Of a stretch of DNA of 64,000 bases, positions 12,401-26,099 are shown piece by piece. A program made the position numbers and the translations under genes. Source of the DNA: Erpobdella octoculata (taxonomy: Eukaryota; Annelida; Clitellata; Hirudinida; Erpobdellidae); assembly GCA_963978895.1 (NCBI GenBank), contig OZ022246.1, positions 25,917,359 through 25,981,358 of the forward strand, in the 5' to 3' direction. Under the pieces are notes generated by a model that saw only the letters and a list, made by a program, of their open reading frames with translations, did no database searches and was not told where the DNA came from. Every line of letters starts with the position of its first letter. The stretch's first letter is position 1.

Positions 12401-14342
12401 GACTTATTCTCTAATGTAATTATATCAGAACTATTTTTTAATTTTAATTTTAGTAAAAATTTTATCAAATTAGTTTCAGGAAATTTATCTACAAGTACAG
12501 CAACAACAACTACACCATCAACGACAACAACAGGTAATTTGTTTTTATTTGATTATTATGTAGTTGGCTTAAGGCGAGTCTCTTCATAGCCGCAAACACA
12601 AACAACAACAACATTGGAAACCACGTTGACTTTTTCATCTTGTCCTCCTATCAAGTTTCTAGCACTCTTATATATCAGTAAGTCACGTGACCCACGATGA
12701 CGTTTGAAAAAACCAATCAATTCAAAATACAGCATACCACGTGATTGCACCATGATAATATATTCATCCTGACAAAGAGCGCTGGCCAGAACCAAGACAC
12801 AGCCAAATATTAATTACAATTCAAATCATCCAATAATATTCAAATAAAGTACCAAGTGGTCAAACAATCATCCTTACATCAGCATATTCAAATATAGTTC
12901 GTCCGCCCACATACTAGATATCGCGTTAAAAACAGAATATGTTGGCATGCACGTTACGTCACAAGACGTGGAGATGACATACGTCATCATCATATGCAAC
13001 ACTATTATCTGGTGTGTCTATAAATGATACAAGTACAATTCTAAACACTGGTAATTGAGATTTTAATTAATACGCGGTTGGAGCCGCAGCGGATGTCGAT
13101 CTTGGTGGTAGTAGTAATTATTCAAACGAGAACATTGAAGACTGAAGTGCAATGTTTAAATTTTATTTCGAATTTGTGAAATTAATCTTGTTTTGCAATT
13201 GTTTTTAAAGTTTTATATTTTAAAGGTTTGTCTTGGCTTGAAAAAGTAATAATTGGAAGTTCTGTTGCTGGAGGAAGTTTTGTTTTGGCAGCAATTATTG
13301 CCAGTTTAGTTATGCTTTTTAAAAAGTTCAGGTCAGCAAAGAATTATTATTTTTTAGTCATTTTAAGGTTTTTAAACAAAAGAAAAATTTTTTGTTTATT
13401 AAAATGTTTTTTTCACAATTTAATTTTTTAAATATGTTTACTCATTTTTTGCTGCTTTTTAAAATCACTTTTGAAATTTTTGAATTAGGTTTCACTTGAT
13501 TAAAACACCTGATAGGAAAAACATTTAACGTTAAAAACTTAGATGTTTCTTAAATTAAATACTTAATAGTTTAGTATACTAAAATATTTAAAAAATTAAA
13601 ATTGTAAATTTGAATGCTGAATTGAAAAACAAAATTTTTGTTTAGAAACACCAAGAAAGATGAGTATAAAGAAACTTATGTAATCCCTGAAAGAAATTAT
13701 CAAGAACGATCTTTGTACGATGAAATAAACAAAGAAGAAACTTCGATTGAACATAATCAAAATGCAAATGATTCTTTTCATCAAGCTGGAAAAATAGATA
13801 ATACTCTAATAACTAATGAACAAGGTAAAGAAACATATACTACTCTGATAACCTATGAACAAGTTGAAAAAATAGATAATACTCTAATAACTAATGAACA
13901 AGGTAAGGGAACATATACCTCTCTGATAACCTATGAACAAACTGGAGAAATAGATAATACTCTAATAACTAATGAACAAAGTAAAGGAACGTATAATACT
14001 CTGATAACGTATGAACAAGTTGGAGAAACATATGCTAAACTATTAACTGATGAACAAACTGGAAGAACATATACTACTCAGATAACTGATAAACAGGCTG
14101 TTGAAACAAATGTTAGTCCAATAACTTATGAACAAGCTGAACCAAAATATGTCAATCCGCTAACTTATGAACAAGCTGAACCAAAATATGTCAATCCGCT
14201 AACTTATGAACAAGCTGAACCAAAATATGTCAATCCGCTAACTGATGAACAGATTAGAAATAATAAAATCGAAGCTTCAATAGATGAAAATAGCGTTTAT
14301 GGTAATAAAAAAACTGCTGAATTTGTCCTAAAACGACATTGA
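9472..14342 (+). CDS. Dual-CTLD receptor with repeat-expanded tyrosine tail, subfamily C, copy 1
   Basis: Eight exons: 9472-9790, 9976-10104, 10544-10753, 11688-11828, 11894-11956, 12480-12533, 13226-13331, 13646-14342, giving 572 aa. Signal peptide (MFVKYTFLLIFCFVLKCSSW), CTLD1, CTLD2 (ending YTICMK), two Thr/Ser-rich stalk exons, and a TM helix in exon 7 followed by KKFR. The start at 9472 matches the paralogue at 23613. The tail is about 232 residues. It opens with SLYDEI, an exact ITIM consensus, followed by repeated units of the type TYTTLITYEQ (YTTL, YTSL, YNTL, YAKL). These alternate with units where Tyr is replaced by Asn (DNTLITNEQ), then three identical 13-residue units with YVNPL. 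Introns 3, 5 and 6 are enlarged by a LINE end, a SINE and an unidentified insert. Multivalent SH2-protein docking is a reasonable inference, but not shown. Confidence 0.85.
10810..11600 (+). mobile_element. 3' end of a CR1/L2-like LINE inside an intron
   Basis: Frame-shifted pieces resemble the C-terminal part of LINE ORF2: LSKTELILF near 10828, a LHWLP-like segment near 11190, a YLLDFI segment and a closing FxSFIRES...FKTLKTHLL block at about 11400-11487. It ends in an A- and T-rich tail with short repeats of TAAATAAA type near 11555-11590. It is inserted in intron 3 of the receptor gene that starts at 9.5 kb, in the same orientation, and is too decayed to be mobile. Confidence 0.7.
12105..12285 (-). 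mobile_element. tRNA-derived SINE copy 2, in an intron
   Basis: On the minus strand it has TGGTATAGCGTTAAGG (box A-like) and GGTTCGAATCCCG (box B) with the same non-tRNA body as the copy at 1264-1476. It lies in intron 5 of the 9.5-kb receptor gene, antisense to the gene. Confidence 0.7.
12540..13200. other. Intron segment with unlike base composition
   Basis: About 600 bases of this intron are noticeably richer in G and C than the surrounding DNA, including CACGTGACCCACGATGACG and a second CACGTG at about 12739. No paralogue has a matching segment in the corresponding intron, so it is probably inserted DNA. I could not assign it to a transposon family and found no clear terminal repeats. 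An open minus-strand frame at 12556-12795 resembles nothing I recognise. Confidence 0.4.
13790..14260 (+). repeat. Coding tandem repeat in the receptor tail
   Basis: The reading frame consists of degenerate units of about 39-42 bases built on ITxEQ. In the 5' half, Tyr-type and Asn-type units alternate (TAT versus AAT codons). From 14123 to 14239 there are three perfect 39-bp copies, each encoding a 13-residue TYEQAEPKYVNPL unit. Perfect recent copies beside diverged older ones show ongoing repeat-number change without frame loss. Confidence 0.85.
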
Positions 14343-16195
14343 AGATTAAAAACGAAAAGATGTCACACGCCAATCTACCAAATGATAAGTTAAGAGCAAA
14401 ATTGTTTTGTAAATTCATAACATTTTCTGAAATATTTTGCTAATTAAATTATTATATTATTTAATTTTAATTTTTTATAAAAACGCATTCAAAAAATAAG
14501 AAATAGCTCTAGTTACTTTTTTTGCATAAGGATGAAACAGAAAAAAACACTACTATCATTAATTATGAGCTCTACGAACATCAACAACAGCAACAACTGA
14601 ATTAACCCAGGTTCGGGTTTACACGATCCTGCTCTCCCAAGTAATAATGAACAACCAAACAAAAAAACTAAAAAACTATGTCTTTTATGAATCGATGACA
14701 TATTCTCAAAACAGTTTTTAGCAAGTTTGGGCAGAATCTTTTTCAGTGGATTAAATAGCCTAGATGGAGATAAGTCCTGCAAAGAAAATAAAATAGTTGT
14801 TTTTGCTGTTCACAGATGATAGGTTTCATTGTGCTGAATGATTTCAAATTATTTTAATTTTAAAGGATTGTTATCAATTTGTATCAACCATTTTTTGTAA
14901 GTAGTATAAAATTCTTGCAAATGTTTTACAAAATGTTCAGTCTAACAGAAGAAACTAAAAAAATTAAAAATAAACTTATTATGTGTTTCTGACATACTGT
15001 CGAACAAAAAAAATTTAAATTTGTTCCTCAACAAAAATAATTGTATTTCACTGAGTTGATTTATGAATTTTTTAAGTTGTTAGGCTTTTTCAGTGTTTTC
15101 TGCCACAACGGCAGGGTTGGCAAAAAAAATGTTTCTCAACAACCTTGCAATTTGTTTTTATTTCATCATTTAATGCGTCGAACATCTTTCTTAAAAATTG
15201 CAAAACGTTTGCTTATGTTATTTACTTGAAATAAACGTCATTTAAAATCACGATTAACAAAATGGAAAAATATGTGGCGATGCAAACAAAAAATAAGCAA
15301 AACAAAATTCCGGTTTTGTGCAGTTTTTATACCGTGAAAAGCTGTTGTAAGATGCTTTTTCCTTTATAGAAATCATCGTGTCCTCCGCTTTTGCAGTGAC
15401 ATCAGCTAAATTTAATAATTTATCTCTGCAACCAAACTGACAGAAATTAATCTAGTGTTTGCTTTAAAAAATGTTTAGCTTTCTTTGAGAGACATTCATC
15501 TGCTTATTTCTTACATTTTGGTTCAGTCCTATTTTTCATTGAGTTGGAGCAAGCAATTGGCACAGTTTTCTGATTCATTTTCTTCATTTGATGTTGAGCG
15601 CAATTGGTCTTAATGAGTCATCATTTGTCAATGGTAGTACCGAGTCGTTCTCTGAATTTAATTTGTCATTGTTTTTAGCACTATGCAATTTTGAATCAAA
15701 TACTCCTTTAATTTCAACAATTGTCAGTGCTGTCGCCATATCATTTATTGAATTTATGCCGTCAAATGATGTAATGGGAATACTAATGGATGTAAAGACA
15801 CATGCACCTTGTGAGCCAAAAATATTCGATTTTCCTATATCTAAATATAAATAGTTAATAGGATCAAAGTTTGATCCACGACATAAAGTTCTTTTGTATA
15901 ACAACATATCGAATCATTATAAAATGCACACATAATAAAATAAAAATAAACAAATATCACGAAAATACGTAAGATGAATCTTCTTCATCTTACAGTGTAT
16001 ATGTATGTATATTTAAAGATTGAAGGTTTCTATTATTACATAAAAAATTTTGATTTCATTTTAACAATTTCAACTTTTTTAAAAATTTTCTTCTACTGAT
16101 GCATTTTTAAAATTATAAACGTTTTATTTTTATTATCATTAGAATAATGAAAAATCGCTTAATTACTATAATTTAAATTTGAAGCTTATTTTAAA
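14343..16195. other. Intergenic DNA with undetermined open frames
   Basis: No receptor exon is present. An open minus-strand frame of 107 codons (15584-15907) and a plus-strand frame at 15041-15229 lie close together with moderately coding-like composition. I recognise no domain and could not link them by splicing; a decayed transposon is the most likely source. The rest is AT-rich with no identifiable content. Confidence 0.35.
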
Positions 16196-16345
16196 TAATA
16201 CAATTACATCCGGCGACTGTAAATAAATGTTTTATGATCTGTAAAAGTGACTCAGCTTATCGCGCCAGGATGTGATTTGTAAAATCTTGAAGGCTTGCAT
16301 AAACCAGGTAGTTGACTACATCGGGTATTCATAAATGACATTTTT
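16196..16345 (+). other. Recurrent non-coding block, copy 1
   Basis: This segment aligns over about 150 bases with 22825-22985, and in part with 35155-35300. Shared landmarks in order are ATCCGG, AAATGTTT, a GTGAC motif, a GATGTGATTTGTAAA-type motif, an AGGTAGTTGA motif and an ACATCGGGTATT motif. All three copies are intergenic and lie upstream of a receptor gene. It could be a duplicated regulatory element or a non-autonomous repeat. Confidence 0.45.
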
Positions 16346-16445
16346 AAATAAAAAAATAAAAGTACTAAAATATGTCGTCAATACTTGCTTATAAGTTGAC
16401 AAGTTAGAAAATAATTATTTTTAGACAGTAGGGTCGGGTCGACTT

Positions 16446-16585
16446 TCTAACAACTCCGCCTCGCTAATTGCGAGCCAGTCCCAAGTCTGGATAAAGGAGG
16501 AAGGACAGTTGAAAAGATTAAATATGATATACGACAGGTATTACTTAAGTGCTTCCTACATACAGCCATTTCAGTCTTAAAACAC
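16446..16585 (+). repeat. Dispersed repeat, copy in + orientation
   Basis: About 120 bases (AACTCCGCCTCGCTAATTG through CATTTCAGTCTTAAAACAC) match the reverse complement of 52875-53008 with only a few mismatches. The locus is GC-richer than its surroundings. No coding potential was seen; probably the tail of a retroelement or a SINE. Confidence 0.7.
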
Positions 16586-16679
16586 CGGATGTAAAGGACT
16601 ATAAACTATTATTAAAAAAAATACTTTCTAAAAAATCAAAAAATATACTAAATTTTATTGCTGAAATGTTGTTACATTT

Positions 16680-17790
16680 TTGTCGTTGAAACATATTTCA
16701 AGTTATTTTCAAAAATACTGCATCAGCAATGCTGACGACTTACTAAACATGATTCAAACTGGTACACTCTGCACACACAAAATTCAACAGTGGCACTTCT
16801 TAAACTTCTTACAACGAAATCCTACCAAGTCTGAAGTAATTGTCTCTGACACACCTCAGCAACTCAATAGCTTAAAAAAATGACTTCTACAGACATTGCA
16901 GGCGCCACTCTTCCTATATCTTGACATGTTAAATTGCTAAGCGTCAATGTCAACAATCATCTACACTTCGACCGCCACATACCTTCAACTATAAAGGCCT
17001 GTAACTTTCACATTCAGGCCCTAAAACACCCACACCTTCTACTCTCTACTAAAACTGCTAGCACTTTTGCATGCAGACTAGTCATATTTAGACTCGACTA
17101 CTGCAACACTCTTCTGTGTAGAATAAGTCTTGTTTTTGTAAACTTCAGCGCGTCCAGAATTAACTTGCCAAAGTCACAACCGAATTTTAGAACATTTTCC
17201 GACACGTTACAACTCTGAAACTTTTAATATTGCTTTAAACTTGATGACAATGCAATATTCGACCACATTAATCATGATTTGAAAAGTTTCTTGAGTATTT
17301 TAGCAAATTAAAATTAAATTTGGCCATTAGTTCCGAAAGTCGTCACGCAATTAAAAAGCGTTGCTGCAATTGCAAATAAACATTGTAAAAACAGAGTTTC
17401 TTTAAGATTTACTTGTTCATCAACAGTCACTTGCTCCTCTTCTCATTTCCGCAAACCGCATTAATTCTTTATGGAATGCAGAATTATCTTCAAGATTGCT
17501 CCGTTAACCTACAAAACTTTCGGCACTAGCAACCCACCTTACTTGAACAAACTCATCGCCACTAGGACCAACAATTAGTAATTCCGTTCTTCTAACTCTG
17601 GCCCATTTTTTCAACCGGCTAGACGCTCAAAACCTAACAATAAATCACTTAGCTACTGCTCCCCTGCTATCTGGAACTCACTTCAACAATCAATAAAATA
17701 TTCACCATGTCTAACATCTTTCAAAAAGCTCCTGAAATCACATCTCTTTTCTAAGGCATTTGGACGCGATCCCGCGCGCCTCTGAAACTC
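16680..17790 (+). mobile_element. CR1/L2-like LINE ORF2 remnant, 3' end
   Basis: Several frames carry pieces typical of the last third of LINE reverse transcriptase: NPTKSEVIV (about 16826), LSVNVNNHLHFDRHI (16937), FRLDYCNTLL (about 17089), FKIAPLTYKTF (about 17490) and the closing AIWNSLQQSIK...FKKLLKSHLFSKAF block (about 17670-17760). Frame-shifts and stops separate them, so it is inactive. Only the 3' part is present, as is usual for 5'-truncated LINE insertions. Confidence 0.8.
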
Positions 17791-18495
17791 AGCTAATGGC
17801 GCTTTATAAATTGATTTAATATTATTATCTTAATCCACAATTTCTGTAAAAAACAACATTTTTTGAGTTTAATGAAACCACAAAAAATTCCAAATTTGGC
17901 TTATACGCAAACGGGCTTAAACGCGAGTAGAAATGGTAATTTTTAAAATAGAAAAAACAGCTTTAATGGCAGTTATATTATGTTATGCTAGGATGCAAAC
18001 AAATTATACAAAAATTATTTTTAATATGCTTCCTTGAAGATAAGTTTAGGTAAATCCGTCTCAAACATTTTTGAAAAAGACGTTATTTCGAACCCATCAT
18101 GACACTACATGAGACACAATAGTTTAGTAATGAAAACCACTGGCACCCCAGTTAGTGACTTATAAAAAAACAATGGGTAACATCGTCTCAATAATGATGG
18201 GAGAGGAAGTAATGTGTTGAATTTAACATTACGACGTAAATTACAATTATTTAGTGATACTAACAGAATCACACACAAAAAACATACAAAAAACTATGGC
18301 TAACGTGATTAACCATTAGCCAGAATTTTTTCTAACGTAAAATTTAACATGCCAAAAGCTTTTTAGATAGCTTACCATTAAATAAAAAGTTCATTCAAAA
18401 ATAGTATTTATTTAGCGACGCGTCCTACGGATTGCACATTAGACAAGTACATTAATTTGAAGAACATTAAATTGTTTATGAATAAAACATCAAAA
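17791..18495. other. Intergenic DNA and likely promoter of the next receptor
   Basis: No gene was seen. The final part (about 18359-18420) holds the TTCATTCAAAAATA motif shared with the region upstream of the 23.6-kb gene. A TTG-initiated extension of the following ORF is not needed because an ATG at 18496 matches the paralogues. Confidence 0.45.
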
Positions 18496-21209
18496 ATGTC
18501 TATTAGATATACGTTGTTTTTCGTTTTCTATTTGATTATGAAATGTTTTTCTTGGAACGAATGTATGAATGGCATTTGTTTCAATTCCGACGGAACTAGA
18601 ACTACAAGTTTAGTAGAAGCTCAAGATTTGTGCCGCAAAAATGGAAAGAAGTTGCTTGAGCTAAAGACTCAACAAACTCAAAATATCTTTAAGAGTGTGG
18701 CAGAGAAATGGATCACTTCCTCACAATCTACAGAATCTCACGTTTGGCTGAACTTGAAGGCAGAGATGTTTGACTGGACATGGGTGACAGGGGAAAAATA
18801 TAACAGTATAAAAAAAAATTCATATTACTTTTAATATTTTTACTTTTGGACTGTTTCATCAGTTTTTATAGAAACAAATAATATTTTACAATTTAAATTT
18901 TTGATTCAAACATTCTGAGTAATGTATATATTTATTTAAAATGTTTTATAAAAAATAATTTATTTTATTTCTGCAAGGCAGTACAGGCTACTACCATGGA
19001 TTGGTCAGATATATGTCGGATGGCAAAAGAATTGTGGTTTCTTCGACACCTCCAGAAAATGTAGCTTCATTTATTTGTGCCACCGAAAGTATGCTGCTTT
19101 GCTAAATTAATATTTTATAGAAATTACAGAATAATTATATATTATTAATTTTTATTTTCATTTTGATGTTTATATTTTGAGTCTAAGGAATTAATTATTT
19201 GTCCATTTTTAGCAACCGTAATATAATATTGTACAAATTAGTAAATACTAAACAAAATATGTTATAGATTTGATTAATTAATTATTTATTTATTTATTTG
19301 CCGTTGTTGTAGTTGAATATTTTTGGCTATTTTAGCTCAGCATAAACATAATAATTAACCATTGAAGTAATCATAAAAATACTTTTGGTTATTTAAAACT
19401 ACTATGCTAAAAATATGAATTTAAAATTATTTTTCATTTTAATTTCTGCTGTAACACTTAACGTTTATACCAAAAAAAAATTTTTTTTAATGCATATTTA
19501 ATAGAATAAACACATTATTTTATAAAACATTTGTATTGAAGATTGCAAAAGCGCCTCCTGTCTCACGTTCATCACAAACTTAAAAACAAACTGGTTTCAA
19601 GCAAGGTACGAATGTACGAAAATAGGCAAAGATCTGGCAGTATTGGACTGGATTGCTAACTTTACTGAAGATATTCCGCAATTAGTTCAGAATGCTGACA
19701 CATATTTTTGGATTGGTCTTTATAGGCAGGAATATCGTTGGCAGGATTCAAGTTTGTTTTAATTATTAGCACTTTATTTTTGAGTAAACATTTTTTGAAA
19801 GTTGTTATTCCCCAGATATAGTGGTACTTATTAGTTAAAATTTACTTTTTTACCTTCAGAAACCCCAATGAAGTATATCAATTGGGTAGACGTTCCTCGA
19901 GTGATTTTTGAATGTGCTAGAGCAGCAGTAGGAGACTACAGATGGGTGGTATCCGAGTGTACCGGGCCTAGTTCCTTGGTCATTTGCATGAAAGGTATTA
20001 TAAATAGTTGTGTGATATTATTTTAAAAAAAAAATAAACTTATTTACATATTTGAAAATTAGATTCTTTCTCAACTGCTCCAACTGTTTCTATATCTAAC
20101 AAATTATATCATTATAATCATTATAATTATTTACATCCAGTGAAAATTTATAGTTTCCAAAAATAAAAAAAGTTTTTTAAATTAACAAAATTATGCATGA
20201 CAAATTTTTTTTTTATTGGTCTGGGCACAAACAAAGTTTTAACAGTTTAAACTGTACAGAGTAAATAAACTTACCACAACTACTAATAAATGCCAGGATA
20301 TTATTAGGCTATATTGTCATTTTCAGAACTAGTAAACATCATGTTTTCACACACTTTCACTTAACTTGACTACTCTGTCTGTCTGTCTGTCTATCTGTCT
20401 GTCGTCAAATTTTGCAATCGATTTTAAACTAGTTTCCCGATGAGCTAGAAACTTCAAAATTTAAACACACCTTCGAATTGATTAACAATACATTGAATTA
20501 AATTTTCGGATCGATTGGACAAAATATAAGTAAATAATTATTTGTGATATTTTCGTCGAACTATTTATTGTCTATGCTAATATGTTTGCTGTTTATGTAG
20601 TAAAAATATAAAAGTGTTTTTTAAAAACTTTGTTTTTTCTTCACTTGTTAATAAATAAACGTTTTATTGAACTTAGATTATTTCTTCGAGAGAGCTTCAA
20701 TGGACTTCACAACACCTGCACAGAACGAGACAGGTTGATGACTTTATATCTTTAAACATGTTTTAAAGTTTGCAGTAAAAGTTAACTGATTAAAAAAGAT
20801 TTTTATTTTGCCATTCACTGCATTGCGCAAATAAATAATAATCGAATATCGAATAAACCATTTTATTTTTTCAAGTTTTTTTTAATAAAATCTCAGATAT
20901 AACTTTGCTTACTTTAGTAATTTGAGCAGTTATGCACAATTTCCAATAATAAGAAATTATTGATAAGTAGTAATGATTCGTTGACAAATAATAATAAATC
21001 ATTGACAATTTTTTACCATAGAAACAGACAAACCGTTATCTACTGGAACCAAAATTGGAATAGGGATTGGACTGGGTGTTGGTCTAATTGTGCTAATAGT
21101 TATTATAATAGTCATCGCTCGCAAATGCAAATGCAAGTTTGACGGTGATGATTGTGAGAATGTTGGCTCTTTTTTTAGTGGTTTGTTTTCCGGTGACAAT
21201 GAAGAGTGA
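18496..21209 (+). CDS. Dual-CTLD receptor with short tyrosine-free tail, subfamily C, copy 2
   Basis: Exons: 18496-18805, 18978-19088, 19542-19751, 19860-19994, 20677-20733, 21022-21209, giving 336 aa. The ATG at 18496 aligns with the other subfamily C starts; an in-frame ATG at 18478 is an alternative. It has a signal peptide, CTLD1 (WNECMNGICF to FICATE), CTLD2 (SCLTFI, FWIGLYR, VICMK), a short stalk, a Gly-rich TM helix, then ARKCKCK and an acidic tail ending DNEE. TM and tail share the last exon, so there is no separate tail exon. The tail has no tyrosine, which suggests a non-signalling, decoy or co-receptor-dependent form. The Cys residues beside the membrane could be lipidated (inference). 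A stalk exon used in copy 1 survives at about 20063-20140, but its donor has lost a base and would break the frame, so I leave it out. Confidence 0.83.
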
Positions 21210-22365
21210 AAAAAGAAAAACTATTAATTAAAAGATTTTACGTAAAAACAGTGGGTTCTGGGTATTTTAACGTTTTAAACTTGTTGACAATATAAATATA
21301 TTCTGAATTTGGAATTTTAGAAGTATTTTTTTGAAAACGTTGTTTTTACTGTAAACGTCTTTTTGTATTGGTTTTACTGCTGAATATATACTTTTAATAA
21401 AGTCTGTGTTTCTACTAAAGCGTGGTCTTAGTTGTTTTTGTTTGTTTGTTTGTTAGAAACTCAATTTCAATGTAAGCAGAAACCAGAATAATGAAATTAT
21501 TAAAACTTAACTTGTTGAGAAGATAACAAGATGGCGTTGATTGAAATGTTAAATTGTAACATTCAACATTTCAACCATCACCAAACGAATCAAATAAAAA
21601 TATTATATTCATAATACCGATGTGAAAACAAATTCAAAATGAAAATAAATTAATTTGTTTAAAGTTGCTTATAAAACATAAAAAATTTAATTATTTTTTT
21701 AATAAAACACAATAATTTATAAAGTAGTAAAATTAACTTTTATAATTGAAAAAAAGTGTGTAGGAAATCTTGAACTCAATAAAAAATGACAGTTTATTGT
21801 AAAATTATGGAAACAAGTTCATAATAATTCTACATCACATTGTAAATATAATATAAGAACAAGTTTCATAAATAACTACTTTAATTAAATAAACTTTGAA
21901 TTTAAATCAATTATAAAAATATTTCACACAAATATTACAGAGCTTCCTCAAATAAAAGAGTTTCACGGATAGCGTTAAATAATTTGTAATGAGGAAGGTG
22001 CTTTAGAGGCAAGCATGACATTATTTCAAGGACAATGACAATTTAGTAAGAAAATCAAAATCACACCAAAAATATAGAAATTATTACAAATATGTGAATA
22101 AGTATGAAAAAACTTGAAATATATTCCTAAGTAGAAACTAATAAATTTCAAGATGACAAAGACAGATTAAATAGTTCTACTTTTGGAATGATAGCAAAAT
22201 GCTGAGCACTGTTAAAAAAAATTTTCGTTTATTATTAGATATAAAAATTACATGACCTAAAAATGAGTTGGAATAATATGTAATATGTTTAACTAAATTT
22301 CTTATAAAACGCTATTTAAGCATTAAACTCGATGTAGAGGTTACTGCGCAGAATATTATATTTAC
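21210..22365. other. AT-rich intergenic DNA
   Basis: No gene, RNA or mobile element was recognised. Confidence 0.5.
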
Positions 22366-22410
22366 AGCTGATAATTCCGTAGAAAATTCATTCATAAGTT
22401 GTATTTAAAG
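22366..22410 (+). promoter_or_regulatory. Orphan copy of the subfamily C upstream block
   Basis: The sequence CAGCTGATAATTCCGTAG followed by AAAATTCATTCAT and TTGTATTT matches the block upstream of the 9.5-kb gene (9344-9390). No receptor exon follows; a large (TATG)n array begins 11 bases later. Probably the promoter of a lost gene copy or a by-product of duplication. Confidence 0.45.
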
Positions 22411-22420
22411 AGTATGTACG

Positions 22421-22541
22421 GTATGTATGTATGTGTGCTTGTATGTATGTAGGTATGTATACATGTATGTATGTATGTATGTATGTATTTATGTCTGTAT
22501 GTATGTATGTATGTATGTATGTATGTATGTATGTATGTATG

Positions 22542-22575
<34 letters not shown>

Positions 22576-22651
22576 TGTATGTATGTATGTATGTATGTAT
22601 GTATGTATGTATGTATGTATGTATGTATGTATGTATGTATGTATGTATGTA
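22421..22651 (+). repeat. (TATG)n microsatellite
   Basis: About 230 bases of almost perfect 4-bp repeat with a few interruptions at its 5' end. The open reading frames over it (poly MYVC type) are artefacts of the repeat. Confidence 0.95.
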
Positions 22652-22824
22652 TTTTTAGATTTGTAGTTTGTTTAGTTGATTTCTTCTATTGATGGTGCGA
22701 GCCTACTTTTTTTACAAGAATTAAAAAAAATTCATTATAATTAGATTAAATCGAAGATTGAATTAAAATCATTTATATAAAATTAAAACTGAAAATTTTA
22801 TTTAATTATATTTAAAAATACAAA

Positions 22825-22985
22825 TGGATCCGGTTGTGAAAAAATGTTTACTGACCTATATACGTGACCAACTTCAACGCCCAAATATGATTTGTTAAAC
22901 TTCAAGTCAGCAACTAGACACACGCCTTACATCAGGTAGTTGAGAACATCGGGTATTTAAAACCTACATTTCTGAATACTTACCT
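22825..22985 (+). other. Recurrent non-coding block, copy 2
   Basis: This block aligns with 16196-16345 in order and spacing (ATCCGG, AAATGTTT, GTGACC, ATATGATTTGTTAAAC, CAGGTAGTTGA, ACATCGGGTATT). It lies about 0.65 kb upstream of the receptor gene at 23.6 kb. The rest of 22652-23474 shows nothing else recognisable. Confidence 0.45.
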
Positions 22986-23474
22986 TTCCACGTAAACATT
23001 CACTAATAGGAAATCACAATTTATTGCCTTCAAAAGTTAAGCGCAATACAATTCTAATAATCGAAAGTATTTGTAATTAAAAGGATTTAATAAATTGTGA
23101 TTTTAATCAATCAGAATTAAATATATAAAAATCACATTTGAAAATAACAAATATAAAATTTGTTTAAACAAATTTATAATAATTATTAAGTTTGCTAAAT
23201 TTGTTCTTAACAATTAACAAAAAATAAAAATCTTATTTATTAGAGATACTTTATAATAAATTTCCATAAATATCAGTTAAGGAATAACCGATTCAATAAT
23301 CACTGAGAAGGAATCTGTTTCCATTTCAGAATTCAATTATTTAGTAATTAATAATATTAAAGAATTACAAATCATATTAAAGAATTACAACAATCGAACA
23401 ATATTATAAAAGACTTGATTAACTATTAATTATGGTTTATTGACGTAAAATTAACTTTGCAAGAATTTATTTTA

Positions 23475-23525
23475 ACAGCTAACAATTAGATAGAATGTTC
23501 ATTCAAAAATTTCTTATTTAAACCA
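23475..23525 (+). promoter_or_regulatory. Conserved upstream block of subfamily C receptor (copy 3)
   Basis: It contains CAGCTAACAATTAGATAGAA and TTCATTCAAAAATT, shared with the blocks upstream of the 9.5- and 18.5-kb genes. It sits 90-140 bases before the start codon. Confidence 0.45.
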
Positions 23526-23612
23526 TCGACTTTCGCGAAGATTCCATGCTATACTGAAACAGGTGCACTAATTTAATTTTTATCAAGTCGGTATTAAAGT
23601 TTTACTTTTAAA

Positions 23613-26099
<2,487 letters not shown>

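Noticed and set aside
15584..15907. Minus-strand ORF of 107 codons as a gene
   Set aside because: No recognised domain, no start context and no linked exons; probably transposon debris.
20063..20140. Additional stalk exon in the 18.5-kb gene
   Set aside because: Its donor would leave phase 0 while the next exon needs phase 1; skipping it gives an intact frame.
22427..22692. Three overlapping ORFs of MYVC-type repeats
   Set aside because: Produced by the (TATG)n microsatellite; no start context, no homology.
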